Origin: Aestuariivita sp.
Lineage (GTDB): Bacteria > Pseudomonadota > Alphaproteobacteria > Rhodobacterales > Rhodobacteraceae
DNA: 64,000 nt
Direction: 5' to 3'
Assembly: GCA_018401465.1 (NCBI GenBank)
Contig: JAGYKE010000005.1
Coordinates: 372,001 to 436,000 of the forward strand
Below the pieces are notes generated by a model. It was given only the letters and a program-made list of their open reading frames with translations, made no database searches and was not told where the DNA came from. Position numbers and translations under genes: made by a program. Below are positions 26,772-35,808 of this stretch, piece by piece (the first letter of the stretch is position 1; the number at the start of each line of letters is the position of its first letter).

Positions 26772-28799
26772 ATGGATCGCAAAACGATCATCCACGACCC
26801 CGAGTTCGGCAATAAGGCCGAGGCCTTCGAGGCCTTCGACGACATCCCGACCAACCCGTCGCGCACCGACACGATCGGTGACGTGATCGCCGCGCGCTAT
26901 GGCCGCCGCGACCTGCTGAAGGGTCTGCTGGGCGTGTCTGCCGCAGCCGCACTTTACGGAACGTCCTCGATCGTGGCGCCGCGCTCCGCGCAGGCCGCCG
27001 CCGCAGACCGCTTCAACTTTGCCGAACTGACCTGGGGCAACGACGAAAATCACCACATCGCCGAAGGCTACAACGCCGACGTGCTGCTGCGCTGGGGTGA
27101 TCCCATCACCGCCGACGCGCCCGAATTCGACGTGATGAACCAGACGGCCGAGGCGCAGCTGAAGCAGTTCGGCTACAACAATGACTATGTCGGCTTCTGG
27201 CCGCTGAACGAGGACGGCTCGCGCGGGGTTCTCTGCGTGAACCACGAATACACCAACGAAGAGGTCATGTTCCCCGGCGTCGGTCGTCAGGACCGCGACG
27301 GCTTCGCCAAGATGACGAAGGAGCTGGTCGATATCGAGATGGCCGCCCATGGCGGCACCGTGGTCGAGATCGCGCGCGGCACCGACGGCAAGTGGGCGCT
27401 GGTCAAGGACAGCCCCCTGAACCGCCGCATCACGCCGCTCAACACCGAGATGACCTTGTCGGGTCCGGCCGCGGGCCATGACCGCGTGAAGACCAATGCC
27501 GATCCGTCGGGCATGAAGGTCATCGGCACGATCAACAACTGCGCCGGCGGCATGACGCCCTGGGGCACCTACCTGCTGGCCGAGGAAAACTTCCACGGCT
27601 ATTTCTGGACCGAAAAGCTCGACGCCGAAGGCAAGCCCGACCTCAGCGAACAGGCCGAGGCCGCATCGATGAAGCGCTATGGCGTGCCCGGCCTGTGGTA
27701 CAACTGGGGCCAGCATCACGAGCGGTTCAACATCGACGTGGAACCGAACGAATCGAACCGCTTCGGCTACATCGTCGAGGTCGATCCCACCGACCCCGCC
27801 GCGACCCCGATCAAGCACACCGCGCTGGGCCGTTTCCGTCACGAAGGCGCCGAGACGACGATCGCGAGCGACGGCCGTCTGGTGATCTATTCGGGCGACG
27901 ACAACCGCTTCGACTATCAGTACAAGTGGGTGTCGCGCGATGTCGTGACGCCGGAAAACTCGGTCTTCGGCTCGACGCTCCTTTCGGAAGGCACGCTCTA
28001 CGTCGCGCGCTTCAATGCCGACGGAACCATCGACTGGCTGCCGCTGGTCCATGGCGAAGGCCCGCTGACCGCCGCCAACGGCTTCAACAGCCAGGCGGAT
28101 GTGGTCATCGACGCCCGCCTTGCCGGTGACCTTCTGGGCGCCACGCCGATGGACCGGCCCGAAGACGCGCAGCCGCGCGGCGACGGCAAGGTCTACGTGA
28201 TGCTGACCAACAACTCGCGCCGCAAGGCCGAGCAGGTCGACGCCGCCAACCCGCGCGCGGAATCGAACTTCGGCCACATCATTGAGATCAGCGAAGACGG
28301 CGGCAACCATTCGGCCACGCGTGGCACCTGGGATATCCTTGTGCTCTGCGGTGACCCGAAGATCGCCGAAGTCGGCGCGCGCTGGCACCCCGAGACGTCG
28401 GAGAACGGCTGGTTCGGATCGCCCGACAACTGCGCCATCGACGCGGACGGACGGCTCTGGATCTCGACCGACCAGGGCGGCGGCTGGGGCCGGACGGGCA
28501 AGTCCGACGGTCTCTACAGCCTCGAGACCGAAGGCGAGAAGCGCGGCCATTCCAAGCTGTTCTACCGCTGCCCGGTGGGCGGTGAGCTTTGCGGGCCCTA
28601 CTTCACGCCCGACAGCGAGACGCTCTTCCTCGCCGTCCAGCACCCCGGCACCGATGGCACCAAGGACTTCAAGGGCTTCGAGCGCGACTCGACCTTCGAG
28701 GATCCGGCAACCCGCTGGCCCGATTTCGACGCCGCCATGCCGCCGCGCCCCTCGGTCGTGGTGGTGACGAAGCAGGGCGGCGGCAAGATCGCGGTCTGA
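26772..28799 (+). CDS. phoX: Tat-exported alkaline phosphatase PhoX
   Basis: 675 residues. Tat signal with twin Arg at 45-46 (GRRDLLKG) after an extended N-terminal region usual in PhoX, cleavage near SAQA-A at ~75. The body is the DUF839/PhoX beta-propeller (VCVNHEYTNEEVMFPG, NNCAGGMTPWGTYLLAEENFHGYFW split across 250-275), which holds Fe and Ca in the active site and frees phosphate from esters in the periplasm. Upstream Pho box and AGGAG ribosome site. Monocistronic, ended by a strong hairpin. Confidence 0.9.
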   Translation: MDRKTIIHDPEFGNKAEAFEAFDDIPTNPSRTDTIGDVIAARYGRRDLLKGLLGVSAAAALYGTSSIVAPRSAQAAAADRFNFAELTWGNDENHHIAEGYNADVLLRWGDPITADAPEFDVMNQTAEAQLKQFGYNNDYVGFWPLNEDGSRGVLCVNHEYTNEEVMFPGVGRQDRDGFAKMTKELVDIEMAAHGGTVVEIARGTDGKWALVKDSPLNRRITPLNTEMTLSGPAAGHDRVKTNADPSGMKVIGTINNCAGGMTPWGTYLLAEENFHGYFWTEKLDAEGKPDLSEQAEAASMKRYGVPGLWYNWGQHHERFNIDVEPNESNRFGYIVEVDPTDPAATPIKHTALGRFRHEGAETTIASDGRLVIYSGDDNRFDYQYKWVSRDVVTPENSVFGSTLLSEGTLYVARFNADGTIDWLPLVHGEGPLTAANGFNSQADVVIDARLAGDLLGATPMDRPEDAQPRGDGKVYVMLTNNSRRKAEQVDAANPRAESNFGHIIEISEDGGNHSATRGTWDILVLCGDPKIAEVGARWHPETSENGWFGSPDNCAIDADGRLWISTDQGGGWGRTGKSDGLYSLETEGEKRGHSKLFYRCPVGGELCGPYFTPDSETLFLAVQHPGTDGTKDFKGFERDSTFEDPATRWPDFDAAMPPRPSVVVVTKQGGGKIAV

Positions 28800-28818
28800 G
28801 CCTGTTCTGAAATCCAAA

Positions 28819-28845
28819 GGCGCGCGCGGAGATTTCGCGCGCGCC
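28819..28845. terminator. Bidirectional terminator between phoX and bciB
   Basis: Perfect ten-base stem GGCGCGCGCG (28819-28828) with CGCGCGCGCC (28836-28845), seven-base loop. It stands in the 50-base gap between two convergent stops, so it can end both transcripts. The T-run after the stem is short on either side (GTTATT on plus, TTTGG on minus). Confidence 0.7.
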
Positions 28846-28849
28846 GCCG

Positions 28850-30082
28850 TTATTCCGCCGGGGTATCTTCGCGGCGTTCGCCGGGCCGGGCTTCCAGGCC
28901 GTAGCGCGCGGCGATGGCCCAGACATGACTAGGGATCATGTTCTTCATTTTCGCAGGCATCTGACGGCGCAGGTGCAAGATCGTTTCGGCCGCCTTCATC
29001 TCGACCCGCGCGCGCGCGAATTCGAGTCCGCGCGGCCCCACGCGCGGCTGCAGCCAGGCCATGATCGGGCGCAGCCAGTCGGGCATGCGCCGCAAGGGCA
29101 ACCCGCCCGCGGCCAGTTCGGTGTTCACGATGAACCCCTTCACCGCGCTGTCACGCTTGCCGCGCGTGCCCACGGGGGCAAGCCGCACCTCTTCGCCCAG
29201 ACCGGCCAGGATCTCTGTCCCCCGGTCATTGCGCACGATCAGCCATTGTTCGCCCTCGCCCGCCATGTAGCCGACGGTGATGTCGGCCAGCGCGTTGGTG
29301 TAATCGACGCAGGTGCGGCAGGTCAGCGGGAAGAAGTCGCCGGGCAGGTCCGACAGCGGCAGCTTGAGAAAGGGGATCAGCCGTACCGACCCGTCGTCGA
29401 AGCGCATCTCGACCCGGTAGTCCGCCCGGAATTCGAGATAGCTCACCGCTTCGGGCCGGTCGGTCAGGCGGGCGAGGAAGGCATGGAAATTCTCGGTCGT
29501 GGTGTTGTCGGAACAGGGCGTGCCGATGACATAGAGCCGTTCAAGACCGAGGGTCTTCTCGATCGCGCGCAGCGCATAGACCTGACAGGGAATGCCCACC
29601 ATCGCTATCCGCCGGTGCCCCGCCGCGATGGCGGGCTCCAGCAAAGCAAGGACCGGCGCGTATCCCATCCGCATGCCGCGCGCGCGCGCCATGTCGGCGG
29701 GGTCGGTGATCAGCGCGGGCTGCGGCCGCCAGCGGTCTTCCGGGTCTGGCACGACGCACAGGACGGCATCGACCGCGCCGGTTTCCAGCAGGCGCTGGGC
29801 AAGGCGCGTGGTCAGCCCGCTCCACTGCGCGCCGTCGCGCGGGGGTTCCAGCCAGGCGCGGTGCATGGCGAGATATGGACCGAAGAAACCTTCGTCGCCG
29901 CGGGCCGCGTCGCGGTGGCGTCCGTGCACCCCGGCTTCGAGTCCCGGGTAATCGGGCTGGATGAACTGGCAGGCCGTGCCGCACCGGCCCGGATCGGCAG
30001 TGCGTGACAGCCCGCAATCAGTGCACAGACGCCGCACGGGGGCCGCGGCGGACAGATCGGGGGCATTCGGGGGCAGGCTCAC
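28850..30082 (-). CDS. bciB: 8-vinyl reductase BciB of (bacterio)chlorophyll synthesis
   Basis: 410 residues of the F420-hydrogenase beta-subunit/BciB family. BciB reduces the 8-vinyl group of divinyl (proto)chlorophyllide with ferredoxin, using Fe-S clusters and FAD. Visible: Cys group C20-x2-C23…C34-x3-C38, GAQWSGLTTRLAQRLLETG, KTLGLERLYVIGTPCSDN, FPLTCRTCVDYTNALADI and ITVGYMAG, closely matching cyanobacterial/green-bacterial BciB as I remember it. GTG start at 30082 overlaps the stop of the B12-binding gene (GTGA). Implies bacteriochlorophyll synthesis, though no bch, crt or puf genes are in the window. Confidence 0.82.
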   Translation of the reverse strand: MSLPPNAPDLSAAAPVRRLCTDCGLSRTADPGRCGTACQFIQPDYPGLEAGVHGRHRDAARGDEGFFGPYLAMHRAWLEPPRDGAQWSGLTTRLAQRLLETGAVDAVLCVVPDPEDRWRPQPALITDPADMARARGMRMGYAPVLALLEPAIAAGHRRIAMVGIPCQVYALRAIEKTLGLERLYVIGTPCSDNTTTENFHAFLARLTDRPEAVSYLEFRADYRVEMRFDDGSVRLIPFLKLPLSDLPGDFFPLTCRTCVDYTNALADITVGYMAGEGEQWLIVRNDRGTEILAGLGEEVRLAPVGTRGKRDSAVKGFIVNTELAAGGLPLRRMPDWLRPIMAWLQPRVGPRGLEFARARVEMKAAETILHLRRQMPAKMKNMIPSHVWAIAARYGLEARPGERREDTPAE

Positions 30083-30954
30083 CGGTCGCGGCTCTCTTCC
30101 GTCAGGGCGCGGGCGAAATGGCCCATCACGGCCAGATGCGCCTCCATCCGGCTTTGTGCCTCGGCCAGATCGTCGGTCGCGGCATCGGCATCGGTGCGCC
30201 GACACAGGTCGGGCTGGTCCTGCACCAGACGTCCGCAGATCAGGATCAGGGCATGCGGGGCGGCGATTCGCACGGCCGCAATCAGGCGCGTCAGATCGGG
30301 CAGCACCGCGGGAGTGCCGGCCGACAGCGCGAGGATCGTGAAATCGGTGCGGCCCAGATCGGCCAGCAGGTCGTCGTGCTGACGCCCGACCATGAGGTCG
30401 ATCAGCCAGCCCTCGCGCCGGAAGAGATCGGCCGCCATCGACACGCCCAGCGTATGGCGTTCGCCCGGAACGGTGGCGAAGACCGCGTGCCGCCCGTCGG
30501 GCCAGGCCCGCGGCAAAAGGCGCGAAGCGATGCCGCGCATGATCGCATAGGTTCGTGCCGCCGCGATGGTCACCTGCGCCGAGGAGAGGCGATCGACTTC
30601 CCACCATTGGCCCAGCAGGCGCGCCGCCCCGGCCAGATGGGTGAGATAGACGTCCTCGACCGGCACACCGGTGGACAGAAGACGCATCACATGGCGCATC
30701 GCGGTCGTTTCATCGGGCGCAACCAGCGCTTCGGCCATGGCCTCGGTCTGGGGGCAGTCGGACCTGCGCGCGCTGCGGTGCTGCGCCGCCATGCGCGAGA
30801 TCACCTCGTGCGCCAGCGTCGCGACAGATGCCTCCGGCAGGACATGTGGCAGATCGAGGATCGCACCGCGCGCGCGCTCGAGCGCGTCGCGGTCCAGACC
30901 CAGGCCCGGGGCGCGGGTCAGGTTTGCGGCGACAGGAGGCACGCTGGTTCGCAT
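30079..30954 (-). CDS. B12-binding regulator-like protein (AerR/PpaA type)
   Basis: 291 residues. Residues ~70-150 form the four-helix part of B12 photoreceptors (LLGQWWEVDRLSSAQVTIA) and ~155-280 a Rossmann B12-binding domain in which E165-R-H167-T-L-G170 matches the ExHxxG cobalt-ligand motif. No MerR-type DNA-binding domain is present, as in AerR/PpaA, which modulate the photosynthesis repressor CrtJ/PpsR. Translationally coupled to bciB by GTGA overlap. ATG 30954 is chosen for AAAGGA just upstream. The AerR-type role is inferred from domains and the bciB partner. Confidence 0.75.
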   Translation of the reverse strand: MRTSVPPVAANLTRAPGLGLDRDALERARGAILDLPHVLPEASVATLAHEVISRMAAQHRSARRSDCPQTEAMAEALVAPDETTAMRHVMRLLSTGVPVEDVYLTHLAGAARLLGQWWEVDRLSSAQVTIAAARTYAIMRGIASRLLPRAWPDGRHAVFATVPGERHTLGVSMAADLFRREGWLIDLMVGRQHDDLLADLGRTDFTILALSAGTPAVLPDLTRLIAAVRIAAPHALILICGRLVQDQPDLCRRTDADAATDDLAEAQSRMEAHLAVMGHFARALTEESRDR

Positions 30955-31091
30955 CAGCGATCCTTTCCGGCTCGCGGTTTCCGGGAGGCTCAGTCCGCCC
31001 GGTATAGGCGTCCCGGCTCGGGACATCCACGCTTCCACGAGGATGCTAGACCGAACAAGGGCCCGGCAGGGACGCGGCAAAGCGAAGCGGC

Positions 31092-31637
31092 TCAGAACTC
31101 GGGCGGGGGGCCGTACCGATTGGCCTGCGGCTGGCCCGGACGGGTCAGCCACCAGACCACCAGAAGCGGCGACAGGCCGAGCACGATGATCGCCAGACCG
31201 AGGACAAGATCGCCGACACCGGCCACCAGCCCGGCCAGATCGCCGGACAGCGCCGATGTCGTCGCCCCGATGAAGGACGCAAACCCGCCGATGCCGGTCA
31301 GCACGATGAGCGGATAGATCAGGAAGAGCCCCGACCGGCCGGTATCATGCATCCGCCGCCAACCGACCGCCATCTGCGGCAGCGCGATGGCCAGCGCGAA
31401 AAGCCCAGTCACCGGCAACGGGAACGGCCCGTTGTGCGTGGTTGCGGTCGAATCGACCCCCGGGTCCGCGGCCAACAGAACCGAAGCGAGGATCAGCGCG
31501 ACCCACAGGCCCGTCACGCAGAACAGCCAGAACCACCAGAATTCCCGCCGCGATGCGCGGCCCGAAAACTGCGCATAGCGCGCCATGCACCGCCGCGTCG
31601 CCGCGACCGGACCGCCGCGCCGGGCCTTGGTTTGCAC
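31092..31637 (-). CDS. DUF805 membrane protein
   Basis: About 181 residues from a GTG at 31637. N-terminal motif RYAQFSGRASRREFWWFWLF and MHDTGRSGLF are DUF805 hallmarks; four membrane helices. Function unknown. Start uncertain: ATG 31586 would begin at MARYAQF and lose the usual amphipathic lead (GPVAATRRC), so a GTG at 31637 or 31649 is more likely. Divergent from pstS. Confidence 0.75.
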   Translation of the reverse strand: MQTKARRGGPVAATRRCMARYAQFSGRASRREFWWFWLFCVTGLWVALILASVLLAADPGVDSTATTHNGPFPLPVTGLFALAIALPQMAVGWRRMHDTGRSGLFLIYPLIVLTGIGGFASFIGATTSALSGDLAGLVAGVGDLVLGLAIIVLGLSPLLVVWWLTRPGQPQANRYGPPPEF

Positions 31638-31752
31638 TTTGTTTACCACGGTCTTTCCATGTCCGCCGCGGATACCACCGCACCGCGCGCAGCATTCCCC
31701 CAAAGGCGCGTCGCCGCAATGGTACCGGCGGCATCCCGGCGCAACCGGGCCT

Positions 31753-31784
31753 CTTTCATTAAACTGTTACAAAAACGATACATT
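31753..31784 (+). promoter_or_regulatory. Pho box and promoter of pstS
   Basis: CTTTCAT-TAAA (31753-31763) and CTGTTAC-AAAA (31764-31774) are two 11-base repeats close to the PhoB consensus; the box replaces the -35. A -10 like TACATT (31779-31784) follows at the right distance. The pstS ATG is 80 bases further on. The AT-rich box stands out from the GC-rich surroundings. Confidence 0.75.
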
Positions 31785-31864
31785 TGGGTCATGCAAGCTG
31801 GCTACCAGCGGCGTCGAGGCCGCGCGCTCGGGCGGCCCTGATATCCAAAACCCATGGAGACAAC

Positions 31865-32896
31865 ATGTCCTACATGAAACTGACCGCCTCGACGCTGGCG
31901 ATCGCTGCCCTGTCAGCAACCACAGCCGCGGCCCGTGACAACGTGCAGATCGCTGGTTCGTCGACCGTCCTGCCCTACGCGACCATCGTCGCGGAAGCCT
32001 TCGGCGAAAACTTCGATTTCCCGACCCCGGTCGTGGAAGGTGGCGGCTCGGGTGCCGGTCGCAAGAAGCTTTGCGAAGGCGTTGGCGCCAACACCATCGA
32101 CATCGCCAACTCGTCCTCGCGCATCAAGCAGTCGGACATCGATGCTTGCGCCGCCGCCGGCGTGACCGAAATCATGGAAGTCCGCTTCGGCTATGACGGC
32201 ATCGTCTTCGCATCGGACATCAACGGCCCGGCATTCGAACTGACCCCGGCCGACGTCCATGCCGCTCTGGCCGCCAAGGTCGTCAAGGACGGCGCGCTGG
32301 TCGACAACACCGCCAAGACCTGGGCGGACGTCAACCCGGCGCTTCCGGCGCAGGACATCCTGGCCTTCGTTCCGGGCACCAAGCACGGCACCCGCGAAGT
32401 GTTCGACGAGAAAGTCCTGATCGACGGTTGCGAAGCCAACGGCACCGCCGCCGCGCACAAGGCTGCTGGCGCTGAAAAGGTCGGCAAGGAATGCATGGCA
32501 CTGCGCACCGACGGCGTGTCGGTCGACATCGATGGCGACTACACCGAAACGCTCGCACGGGTTGACGCCAACAAGAACGGCATCGGCATCTTCGGTCTGT
32601 CCTTCTACCAGAACAACACCGACAAGCTGCGCGTCGCCACCATGAGCGGTGTCGTTCCGTCGACCGAATCGATCGCCTCGGGCGAGTATCCGATCTCGCG
32701 CCCGCTGTACTTCTACGTGAAGAACGCACACCTGGGCGTGATCCCCGGCCTGAAGGAATACGTCACGTTCTTCCTGTCGGATGACATGGCCGGCCCGGAT
32801 GGCCCGCTTGCCGCCTATGGTCTTGTTTCGGACCCCGAACTGGCCGCAACCCAGGCGATGGTCGAAGCCGAGACCCCGATGGGTCCGCTGGAGTAA
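31865..32896 (+). CDS. pstS: Phosphate-binding protein PstS
   Basis: 343 residues. Sec signal peptide to about residue 23 (TLAIAALSATTAAA), then the phosphate-binding fold (VQIAGSSTVLPYATIV, VEGGGSGAGRKKLCEG, DIANSSSRIK, FGYDGIVFAS). Binds phosphate in the periplasm for the PstCAB importer. PhoB-controlled through the upstream Pho box. A strong hairpin after the gene probably keeps PstS more abundant than the membrane parts. ATG 31865 fits the signal peptide; the frame is open to 31784. Confidence 0.94.
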   Translation: MSYMKLTASTLAIAALSATTAAARDNVQIAGSSTVLPYATIVAEAFGENFDFPTPVVEGGGSGAGRKKLCEGVGANTIDIANSSSRIKQSDIDACAAAGVTEIMEVRFGYDGIVFASDINGPAFELTPADVHAALAAKVVKDGALVDNTAKTWADVNPALPAQDILAFVPGTKHGTREVFDEKVLIDGCEANGTAAAHKAAGAEKVGKECMALRTDGVSVDIDGDYTETLARVDANKNGIGIFGLSFYQNNTDKLRVATMSGVVPSTESIASGEYPISRPLYFYVKNAHLGVIPGLKEYVTFFLSDDMAGPDGPLAAYGLVSDPELAATQAMVEAETPMGPLE

Positions 32897-32910
32897 TCCA
32901 GACACTAATC

Positions 32911-32934
32911 GGAGGGCGCTTCACGGCGCCCTCC
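32911..32934 (+). terminator. Hairpin between pstS and pstC
   Basis: Perfect nine-base stem GGAGGGCGC (32911-32919) and GCGCCCTCC (32926-32934), loop TTCACG, 15 bases after the pstS stop and 27 before pstC. No long T-run, so probably a partial terminator or mRNA-3'-end stabiliser that raises PstS over PstCAB. Confidence 0.65.
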
Positions 32935-32960
32935 TTCCGCCTTCCAGAACCGGATTTTCC

Positions 32961-34421
32961 ATGAACGTCGGCATCCTGTCCATCATTGTGCTCGCCTTGG
33001 CCCTCTGTGGCTTCGTCGTGGGCCGCAATCGCGCGCTGCAATCCGTCAAAGGCGATGCTCGCAAGCTGCATTCGCTGCCTGTTTATCACGGACAGACGGT
33101 TGCCTTGTTCGTTACAGTGCCGGCCGTCCTGATGATGGCTGTCTGGCTGGTTGCGCAGCCCATGGTGATTGAAGCCCGGATTGTCGGCCAGTTGGGCGAC
33201 GCCGTGGCAGCCGATCCGGTTGCTTCGAAACTTGCTATGGAAGATGTATCACGCATCGCTGACGGGCTGGATGCGCTGCAGGCAGCGACCGGTCTGAGCG
33301 ACGACGAGATCGGCGACATGCGATCCGATCTTTCCGACATCCGCGGTCGTCTGGCCGAAGTCGGCGTGGCTCTGGGGTCCGAAGTGCGGCCCGAAATCTT
33401 CTCGATGGCGAAGAGTTTGCGTGGCATGCAGCAAACCGGCGCGACGATGATGACGGCGCTGGTGCTGATGCTGGCCGTTGGCGGACTGGCCTTGGGGATC
33501 TTGCGCATCGAAGGCGATTTCCGTGCGCGCAACGTCGCCGAAAGCTTTTTCATGTGGCTGCTCGTCGCGGCGGCCGGTGTCGCGATCCTGACCACAATCG
33601 GCATTGTCCTGTCGCTGTTTTCCGAGACGATGCGGTTCTTCTCGGTCCACCCGGCAAGTGACTTCTTCTTCGGGCTGACATGGAACCCGCAGTTTCGCGG
33701 CGGTTCGGATCTTGGCATCATTCCGCTTCTGTGGGGCACGCTCTACATCACGTTCGTGGCGATGATCGTTGCGGCACCGATCGGAATCTTCGCTGCAATC
33801 TACACCGCGGAGTATGCCTCGCCGCGTGTCCGGTCGGTTGTGAAGCCGCTGATCGAAGTGATCGCGGGTATTCCCACAGTGGTGTTCGGGCTGTTCGCCC
33901 TGGTCACCGTCGGGCCGTTCCTGCGAGATTACTTTGCGGTTCCATTCGGCCTCGGCACATCGGGGTCTTCGGTGTTGACCGCGGGTCTGGTGATCGGGAT
34001 CCTGAACATTCCGTTCGTCTCGTCACTGACAGATGATATCATCAATGCCGTGCCTCAATCGCTGCGGGACGGCTCCTACGGCCTTGGTGCGACCAAGTCT
34101 GAAACGATCAAGAAGGTGATCCTGCCCGCGGCGCTGCCCGGTATCGTCGGCGCGGTGCTGCTGGCGACAAGCCGCGCCATCGGCGAAACCATGATCGTGA
34201 CCATGGGTGCGGGGGCGGCGGCCAAGCTGGATCTCAATCCTTTCGAGGCGATGACGACCATCACCGTGAAGATCGTAAGCCAGTTGACCGGCGACCTCGC
34301 CTTCGACTCTCCGGAAACGCTGGTCGCCTTTGCCCTGGGAAGCAGCCTGTTCGTGATCACGCTGGGGCTGAACGTCTTCGCGCTCTGGATCGTGCGCAAA
34401 TACCGGGAGCAGTATGAATGA
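32961..34421 (+). CDS. pstC: Phosphate ABC transporter permease PstC
   Basis: 486 residues, longer than E. coli PstC (~320) by an N-terminal membrane segment and a periplasmic helical insert (residues ~80-150: DDEIGDMRSDLSDIRGRLAE). This long form is usual for alphaproteobacteria. The C-terminal 280 residues hold the permease core (LWGTLYITFVAMIVAAPIGI, GIPTVVFGLFALVTVGP, and SRAIGETMIVTMGAG in the coupling region). It overlaps pstA by ATGA. Confidence 0.9.
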   Translation: MNVGILSIIVLALALCGFVVGRNRALQSVKGDARKLHSLPVYHGQTVALFVTVPAVLMMAVWLVAQPMVIEARIVGQLGDAVAADPVASKLAMEDVSRIADGLDALQAATGLSDDEIGDMRSDLSDIRGRLAEVGVALGSEVRPEIFSMAKSLRGMQQTGATMMTALVLMLAVGGLALGILRIEGDFRARNVAESFFMWLLVAAAGVAILTTIGIVLSLFSETMRFFSVHPASDFFFGLTWNPQFRGGSDLGIIPLLWGTLYITFVAMIVAAPIGIFAAIYTAEYASPRVRSVVKPLIEVIAGIPTVVFGLFALVTVGPFLRDYFAVPFGLGTSGSSVLTAGLVIGILNIPFVSSLTDDIINAVPQSLRDGSYGLGATKSETIKKVILPAALPGIVGAVLLATSRAIGETMIVTMGAGAAAKLDLNPFEAMTTITVKIVSQLTGDLAFDSPETLVAFALGSSLFVITLGLNVFALWIVRKYREQYE

Positions 34422-35785
34422 CCGACATCGGATCGACACCCGCCGAACTGCCGGGAAAGGCCCATGGCCGGAGCGGTTCGCTGCTGACCGAAAGCCCGAT
34501 GATGAAGTCGCGCAATGCAGCTGAGTTCCGGTTTCGGGCCTACGGACTTACGGCGATCGTGGTGGCCTTGCTGACCTTGGCGATCACACTTTTCACCATC
34601 GTGCGCGATGGCACCCCGGCGTTCTTCCAGGCCAAGTTGACCTATCAGGTCTTCATTGATGCCGCCGTCGTCGACAAGAACGGCACGGCTGACCCCGTGG
34701 AAATGGCCAAGGTCACGACCATCGGTTACGCCCGGCTGCTCAGCAACTCGCTGCTTGCGTATCTCGACGAAAAGGGCGTTGCCGTGGAAGGCATGACGGA
34801 CAAGGAAATCACCGACATGATTTCCAAGGACGCGCCCGCCCGGTTGCGTGACCGGGTTTTGGCCGACCCGTCGCTAGTGGGCCAGACAATCACCGTGAAA
34901 GCTCTGGTCGGGGGCCGTATCGACGGCTACCTCAAAGGGCGGGTGACCCGCGAAAGCTCAGCAAACGATTCGAACGTCACGCCGCGCCAGTTGGACATGG
35001 CCGACCGGATGGTCGAAGCGGGCATTCTGCGTTCGGGTTTCAACTGGCGTTTCCTGACTGCCCCGGATGCCTCTGACCTGCGCCCCGAAGCGGCCGGCCT
35101 CGGCATCGCGCTGATGGGCACCCTTTACATGATGATGCTGGTGCTGATCTTCACCCTGCCCATTGCTGTGGCCGCGTCGATCTACCTTGAGGAATTCGCC
35201 CCAAAGAACTGGTTCACCGACCTGATTGAGGTCAACATCTCGAACCTCGCGGCGGTGCCATCGATCGTCTACGGCATTCTCGGCCTTGCAGCCTTCATCA
35301 ACTTCGCTGGGCTGCCCTCATCGGCCCCGATCGTGGGTGCGCTGGTTCTGACCCTGATGACCCTGCCCACGATCATCATTGCGACTCGTTCCGCCATCCG
35401 CGCGGTACCGCCTTCGATCCGAGATGCCGCGCTCGGCGTCGGTGCATCTAAGATGCAGACAGTGTTCCACCATGTCCTGCCATTGGCAGCGCCTGGCATT
35501 CTTACAGGGACGATTCTCGGTCTGGCTTCGGCGCTCGGCGAAACCGGACCCTTGCTGCTGATAGGCATGGTCGCCTTCGTGACCAACTATCCTGCCAGCC
35601 CGCTCGACGGCGGCTTCATGGATCCGGCGACGGCGCTGCCAGTGCAGGTCTATTCTTGGGCGTCGCGGTCTGACCCGGCCTTCATCGAACGTTCATCCGG
35701 CGCGATCATCGTCCTCCTGATCTTCCTCGTCTGCATGAACATCGTTGCAATCCTGCTGCGCCGCCGGTTCGAGCGGCGCTGGTAA
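34418..35785 (+). CDS. pstA: Phosphate ABC transporter permease PstA
   Basis: 455 residues. One membrane helix near 38-58, a long periplasmic insert (~60-215), then the permease core: GTLYMMMLVLIFTLPIAVAA, VPSIVYGILGLAAF, and LASALGETGPLLLIGM in the ATPase-coupling region. Pairs with PstC. Begins with the ATGA overlap; pstB starts 23 bases after its stop. Confidence 0.9.
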   Translation: MTDIGSTPAELPGKAHGRSGSLLTESPMMKSRNAAEFRFRAYGLTAIVVALLTLAITLFTIVRDGTPAFFQAKLTYQVFIDAAVVDKNGTADPVEMAKVTTIGYARLLSNSLLAYLDEKGVAVEGMTDKEITDMISKDAPARLRDRVLADPSLVGQTITVKALVGGRIDGYLKGRVTRESSANDSNVTPRQLDMADRMVEAGILRSGFNWRFLTAPDASDLRPEAAGLGIALMGTLYMMMLVLIFTLPIAVAASIYLEEFAPKNWFTDLIEVNISNLAAVPSIVYGILGLAAFINFAGLPSSAPIVGALVLTLMTLPTIIIATRSAIRAVPPSIRDAALGVGASKMQTVFHHVLPLAAPGILTGTILGLASALGETGPLLLIGMVAFVTNYPASPLDGGFMDPATALPVQVYSWASRSDPAFIERSSGAIIVLLIFLVCMNIVAILLRRRFERRW

Positions 35786-35808
35786 CATAACCCGAAGGAA
35801 CTGCATAA

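Noticed and set aside
25986-28817. 943-codon open frame on the minus strand
   Set aside because: Antisense to phoX, whose Tat signal and PhoX fold are clear; no motif in the antisense product.
30955-31091. PpsR/CrtJ site (TGT-N12-ACA) ahead of the B12 sensor and bciB
   Set aside because: No TGT occurs on the plus strand at the needed distance from an ACA, so no such palindrome is present.
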